A program made the translations under genes and the position numbers. The notes beneath the pieces are model-generated. The model was given only the letters and a program-made list of their open reading frames with translations, was not told where the DNA came from and made no database searches. Below, in pieces: positions 61,969 to 64,000 of a stretch of 64,000 bases of DNA. Source of the stretch: CALXXL01 sp034926605 (GTDB taxonomy: Bacteria > Verrucomicrobiota > Lentisphaeria > Victivallales > Victivallaceae); assembly GCA_034926605.1 (NCBI GenBank), contig JAYFQV010000002.1, positions 186,001-250,000 of the forward strand, in the 5' to 3' direction. Within the stretch, counting starts at the first letter, position 1. Every line of letters begins with the position of its first letter.

Positions 61969-62720
61969 TTCATCTCCTTTCTTGCGTAAAAATAGAGCGG
62001 CGAATAACTCAGCGGTACCCGTCCGGCCCGTCCGAAGCGGGACTCGTAGGAGTTGCGGAACTCCTGAAGTCTCCGGCGGTTCCAGAACGGCGGAGCCTTT
62101 ACCGCGTTGACCCCGGTGTCGCGCAAATGGCGCAGCACATCCAGAGGGTCTTCGAATTTCAAAATCGTTTGTCTGGTAAAAACTTCGACCTTGGCAAAGC
62201 GGGCATTGCCCCATGTTTCAAGCTGTTCGGGTTCAGTGTACGGCAGCCCGGCCCCGGTGAGTTCGCGCACTTCGCGCATATTGTCGGGAGCGAAACTTGA
62301 AAAGGCGAACACGCCGCCGGGATTGAGCGCGGCCAGCGCGCCGTCAAATAATTTTTCCGGCTCCGAAAGCCATTGTACCACCGCGTTCGAGATGATCAGG
62401 TCGAACGGGCCGGGCAACGATTGAAGGCTTTCCACGTCGGCCGCGAGAAACGCCGCACGCGGGATGCGGTCGACAAGTCCATCGCAGTCGGATACGATGT
62501 CATTCAGGATCAGGTTGTCGTAATCGAGGGCGGCCGCGATTTTCTCGGAAAGGATTCCGGCGCCGCAGCCGATCTCGAAGATACGGGCAAACCGGGAGGT
62601 TCCGGCGAATGACTCCAGATTCTCCAGCAGCTTCACCGCCATCTCCCGCTGCACGATCGCGTGCGAGCGATAGCCGCCGAGCCGCCGGGAAAAACGTTTT
62701 TTTATCAGCAGTTTGTCCAT
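61965..62720 (-). CDS. bioC: Malonyl-[ACP] O-methyltransferase
   Basis: 251 aa SAM methyltransferase. It methylates malonyl-ACP so that fatty acid enzymes can extend it to pimeloyl. KKRFSRRLGGYRSHA is the BioC start, with RIFEIGCGAGILSEKIA and LIISNAVVQWLSEPEK for SAM binding. It overlaps the bioG end by 16 nt. A start at 62747 is possible but less likely. Confidence 0.92.
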   Translation of the reverse strand: MDKLLIKKRFSRRLGGYRSHAIVQREMAVKLLENLESFAGTSRFARIFEIGCGAGILSEKIAAALDYDNLILNDIVSDCDGLVDRIPRAAFLAADVESLQSLPGPFDLIISNAVVQWLSEPEKLFDGALAALNPGGVFAFSSFAPDNMREVRELTGAGLPYTEPEQLETWGNARFAKVEVFTRQTILKFEDPLDVLRHLRDTGVNAVKAPPFWNRRRLQEFRNSYESRFGRAGRVPLSYSPLYFYARKEMK

Positions 62721-63334
62721 AATTTTACCCGGTTTTGCGGATCCCACGGGTAGTGGGGAATGTCCATTTCAATGATTTTGATGTTGGCGCGCTTCCAGGC
62801 ACGGCGTTGATTTTCCGGCTGGAAGATGCGGTCGCGCGCGGCGATGACCGCCGTGTCGAAAATGTTGGCCGGTTGTGGATTCGAGGCGACCCGTCGGCAA
62901 ATAGCCTCCAGCTCGACCTTCTCCTCCTCCGCCGGTCTTTGCGATGAGAATTTTTCAGGAATTCCAGCACGGCGGTTGAACTTGCGCCGCGTTGCGTCAT
63001 TCCAGTTTTCCGCGGTGGCGTTGAAAATAGCGGGATCGATGCCATGCGCTGCGTCCACCGGCGCCGTTGTGCCATTCACCGCCACCGCTTTTGCAAGGCC
63101 AATCCCAGACAGCGTACGCGCGGCCTCATATACCCCCAGCGACCACGCCAGCAGCGCAACGCGGCTGAAATCGCCCAGCTTGTCCAGCGGGAAGGATTCA
63201 TCGGTATAATCGTAGACGTACCAGACCGCGCCGGACGCGATGCCGCACAGGGCTTCGGCGCGCTCCGGGCTGCCCCCGAAGCCGTCGAAAACCAGCAGCA
63301 TGTCCGATCCGCGCGACAGTTCCAATATTTTCAT
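62705..63334 (-). CDS. bioG: Pimeloyl-[ACP] methyl ester esterase BioG (DUF452)
   Basis: 209 aa. DMLLVFDGFGGSPE, LLAWSLGVYEAARTL with the nucleophile Ser, AVNGTTAPVDAAHGID and AIFNATAENWND fit the BioG (DUF452) family that replaces BioH. It removes the methyl put on by BioC once pimeloyl-ACP is made. It overlaps bioF by ATGA at 63331-63334. Confidence 0.88.
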   Translation of the reverse strand: MKILELSRGSDMLLVFDGFGGSPERAEALCGIASGAVWYVYDYTDESFPLDKLGDFSRVALLAWSLGVYEAARTLSGIGLAKAVAVNGTTAPVDAAHGIDPAIFNATAENWNDATRRKFNRRAGIPEKFSSQRPAEEEKVELEAICRRVASNPQPANIFDTAVIAARDRIFQPENQRRAWKRANIKIIEMDIPHYPWDPQNRVKLWTNC

Positions 63335-64000
63335 CTGAGCGCCTTTCCTATCAAATCCGGTGTTTCCTCCGGATGGGCCGCCGAAAGGCTGAAGCGCAGT
63401 CTTGCGGTGCCGACCGGAACCGTGGGGGGGCGTACCGCAAACACCAGCAGTCCGGCGCTCCGGCATTTCTCGGCCAGCGCCAGCGCTGCCGCATTTTCTC
63501 CGGCCACCGCCGGGACTATCTGGCTTTCGCCCAACGTCCTGTAGCCGCTCGCCGCCACCTTGGCGCGGACTTCGTCGCACAATTTCGCAAGGTACTGTCG
63601 GCGGGATTCGAATTCGCCGCAGTGTTCGATCACAAACGCACTCCACAGTGCCGTCATCGGCGGCAGCGCGGTGGAGAAAATAAATGGCCGCATGGTGTTC
63701 ACAAGATAGTCGCGCAGGGTCTCGCCGACCACCGCGTATGATCCCATCGATCCGAACGCCTTTCCAAGCGTGCCGACGAGAACGTCCACTCCGTCCGCCA
63801 CGTCAAGCTGTGCAGCCAGGCCGCGGCCACCGCCGGTCACTCCGGCCGCATGAGCCTCGTCCACCACCAGCATGGCGTTATATTTTTTCTTGAGTTCGAC
63901 CAGTTTTACGAGGTCGGCAAAGTCGCCGTCCATGCTGAAAACAGATTCGGATACGATGAAACACTCCCGGCCGTCGGCGGTGGCCGCCGCCAGCCATTCC
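63331..64000 (-). CDS. bioF: 8-amino-7-oxononanoate synthase, C-terminal part (cut by window edge)
   Basis: 222 codons visible; frame is open to the right edge. PLP-dependent condensation of pimeloyl-ACP and alanine. VSESVFSMDGDFADL, VVDEAHAAGVTG with the PLP Asp and His, and GTLGKAFGSMGSYAVV with the Schiff-base lysine are present. First bio gene seen; bioB, if present, is outside the window or elsewhere. Confidence 0.95.
   Translation of the reverse strand, partial: EWLAAATADGRECFIVSESVFSMDGDFADLVKLVELKKKYNAMLVVDEAHAAGVTGGGRGLAAQLDVADGVDVLVGTLGKAFGSMGSYAVVGETLRDYLVNTMRPFIFSTALPPMTALWSAFVIEHCGEFESRRQYLAKLCDEVRAKVAASGYRTLGESQIVPAVAGENAAALALAEKCRSAGLLVFAVRPPTVPVGTARLRFSLSAAHPEETPDLIGKALR

Noticed and set aside
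61969..62214. Upstream extension of bioD
   Set aside because: It overlaps bioC; the ATG at 61968 has a strong SD and gives the normal BioD N-terminus.

Overview
The window is a gene-dense, GC-rich bacterial chromosome segment with about 60 protein genes, both ends cutting through a gene (tyrA at the left, bioF at the right). No rRNA, tRNA, CRISPR array, insertion sequence or prophage was seen. The gene set indicates a Gram-negative anaerobic member of the PVC group, most likely Lentisphaerota (Victivallis-like) with Kiritimatiellota or Verrucomicrobiota as alternatives. This rests on a V-type ATPase operon with DUF2764 in Chlamydia-like order, LPS genes (lpxC, fabZ, an LptF/G permease), and secreted GH20, DUF4855 and DUF4091 proteins. 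The phylum call is inference from family content, not from a marker phylogeny.

Layout. 1-2.6 kb: end of tyrA, a ModF-like ABC ATPase, and a convergent LCAT-like lipoprotein lipase. 2.6-9.9 kb (minus): V-type ATPase operon ntpE-DUF2764-ntpA-ntpB-ntpD-ntpI-ntpK. 10-18.3 kb (plus): a secreted coiled-coil protein followed 12 nt later by a partial S10/spc cluster (rplV to rplO, no rpmD) and secY, with a large RNA hairpin between rplO and secY. 18.3-22.2 kb: a cmk-thioesterase fusion, manA and argS. 22.2-24.2 kb (minus): cca and a Nudix hydrolase. 24.3-27.1 kb: coaE, rho with a long Asn/Arg-rich N-terminus, and an FtsB/DivIC-like protein, closed by a strong terminator. 27.1-30 kb: two unfamiliar genes. 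30-33.1 kb: leuA behind a long leader with a small ORF, then a D,D-carboxypeptidase. 33.1-33.5 kb: terminator region full of TGACGG hairpins. 33.5-36.9 kb (minus): lpxC, tandem-domain fabZ and yifB.

37-43.5 kb (plus): miaA, a secreted phosphoesterase with a PQQ-like propeller, an LptF/G permease, an AMMECR1 protein, an FAD oxidoreductase and hisB. 43.7-48.1 kb (minus): plsY, then metX-metW and a secreted Lon-type (S16) peptidase lacking an ATPase domain. 48.2-57 kb: an Xaa-Pro peptidase and a set of exported glycan-related proteins. 57-64 kb (minus): bioF-bioG-bioC-bioD-bioA, then a separate B12-synthase activation protein and metH, nearly all joined by short overlaps.

The most notable observations are a putative translational attenuator before leuA, a TGACGG hairpin/repeat family in two intergenic regions 31 kb apart, the secreted Lon-like protease in the metXW operon, the rplO-secY RNA structure, a tandem FabZ with one degenerate half, and a recurring promoter form TTGCAT-N16/17-TATATT that in two cases lies so close to the ATG that the mRNA may be leaderless.
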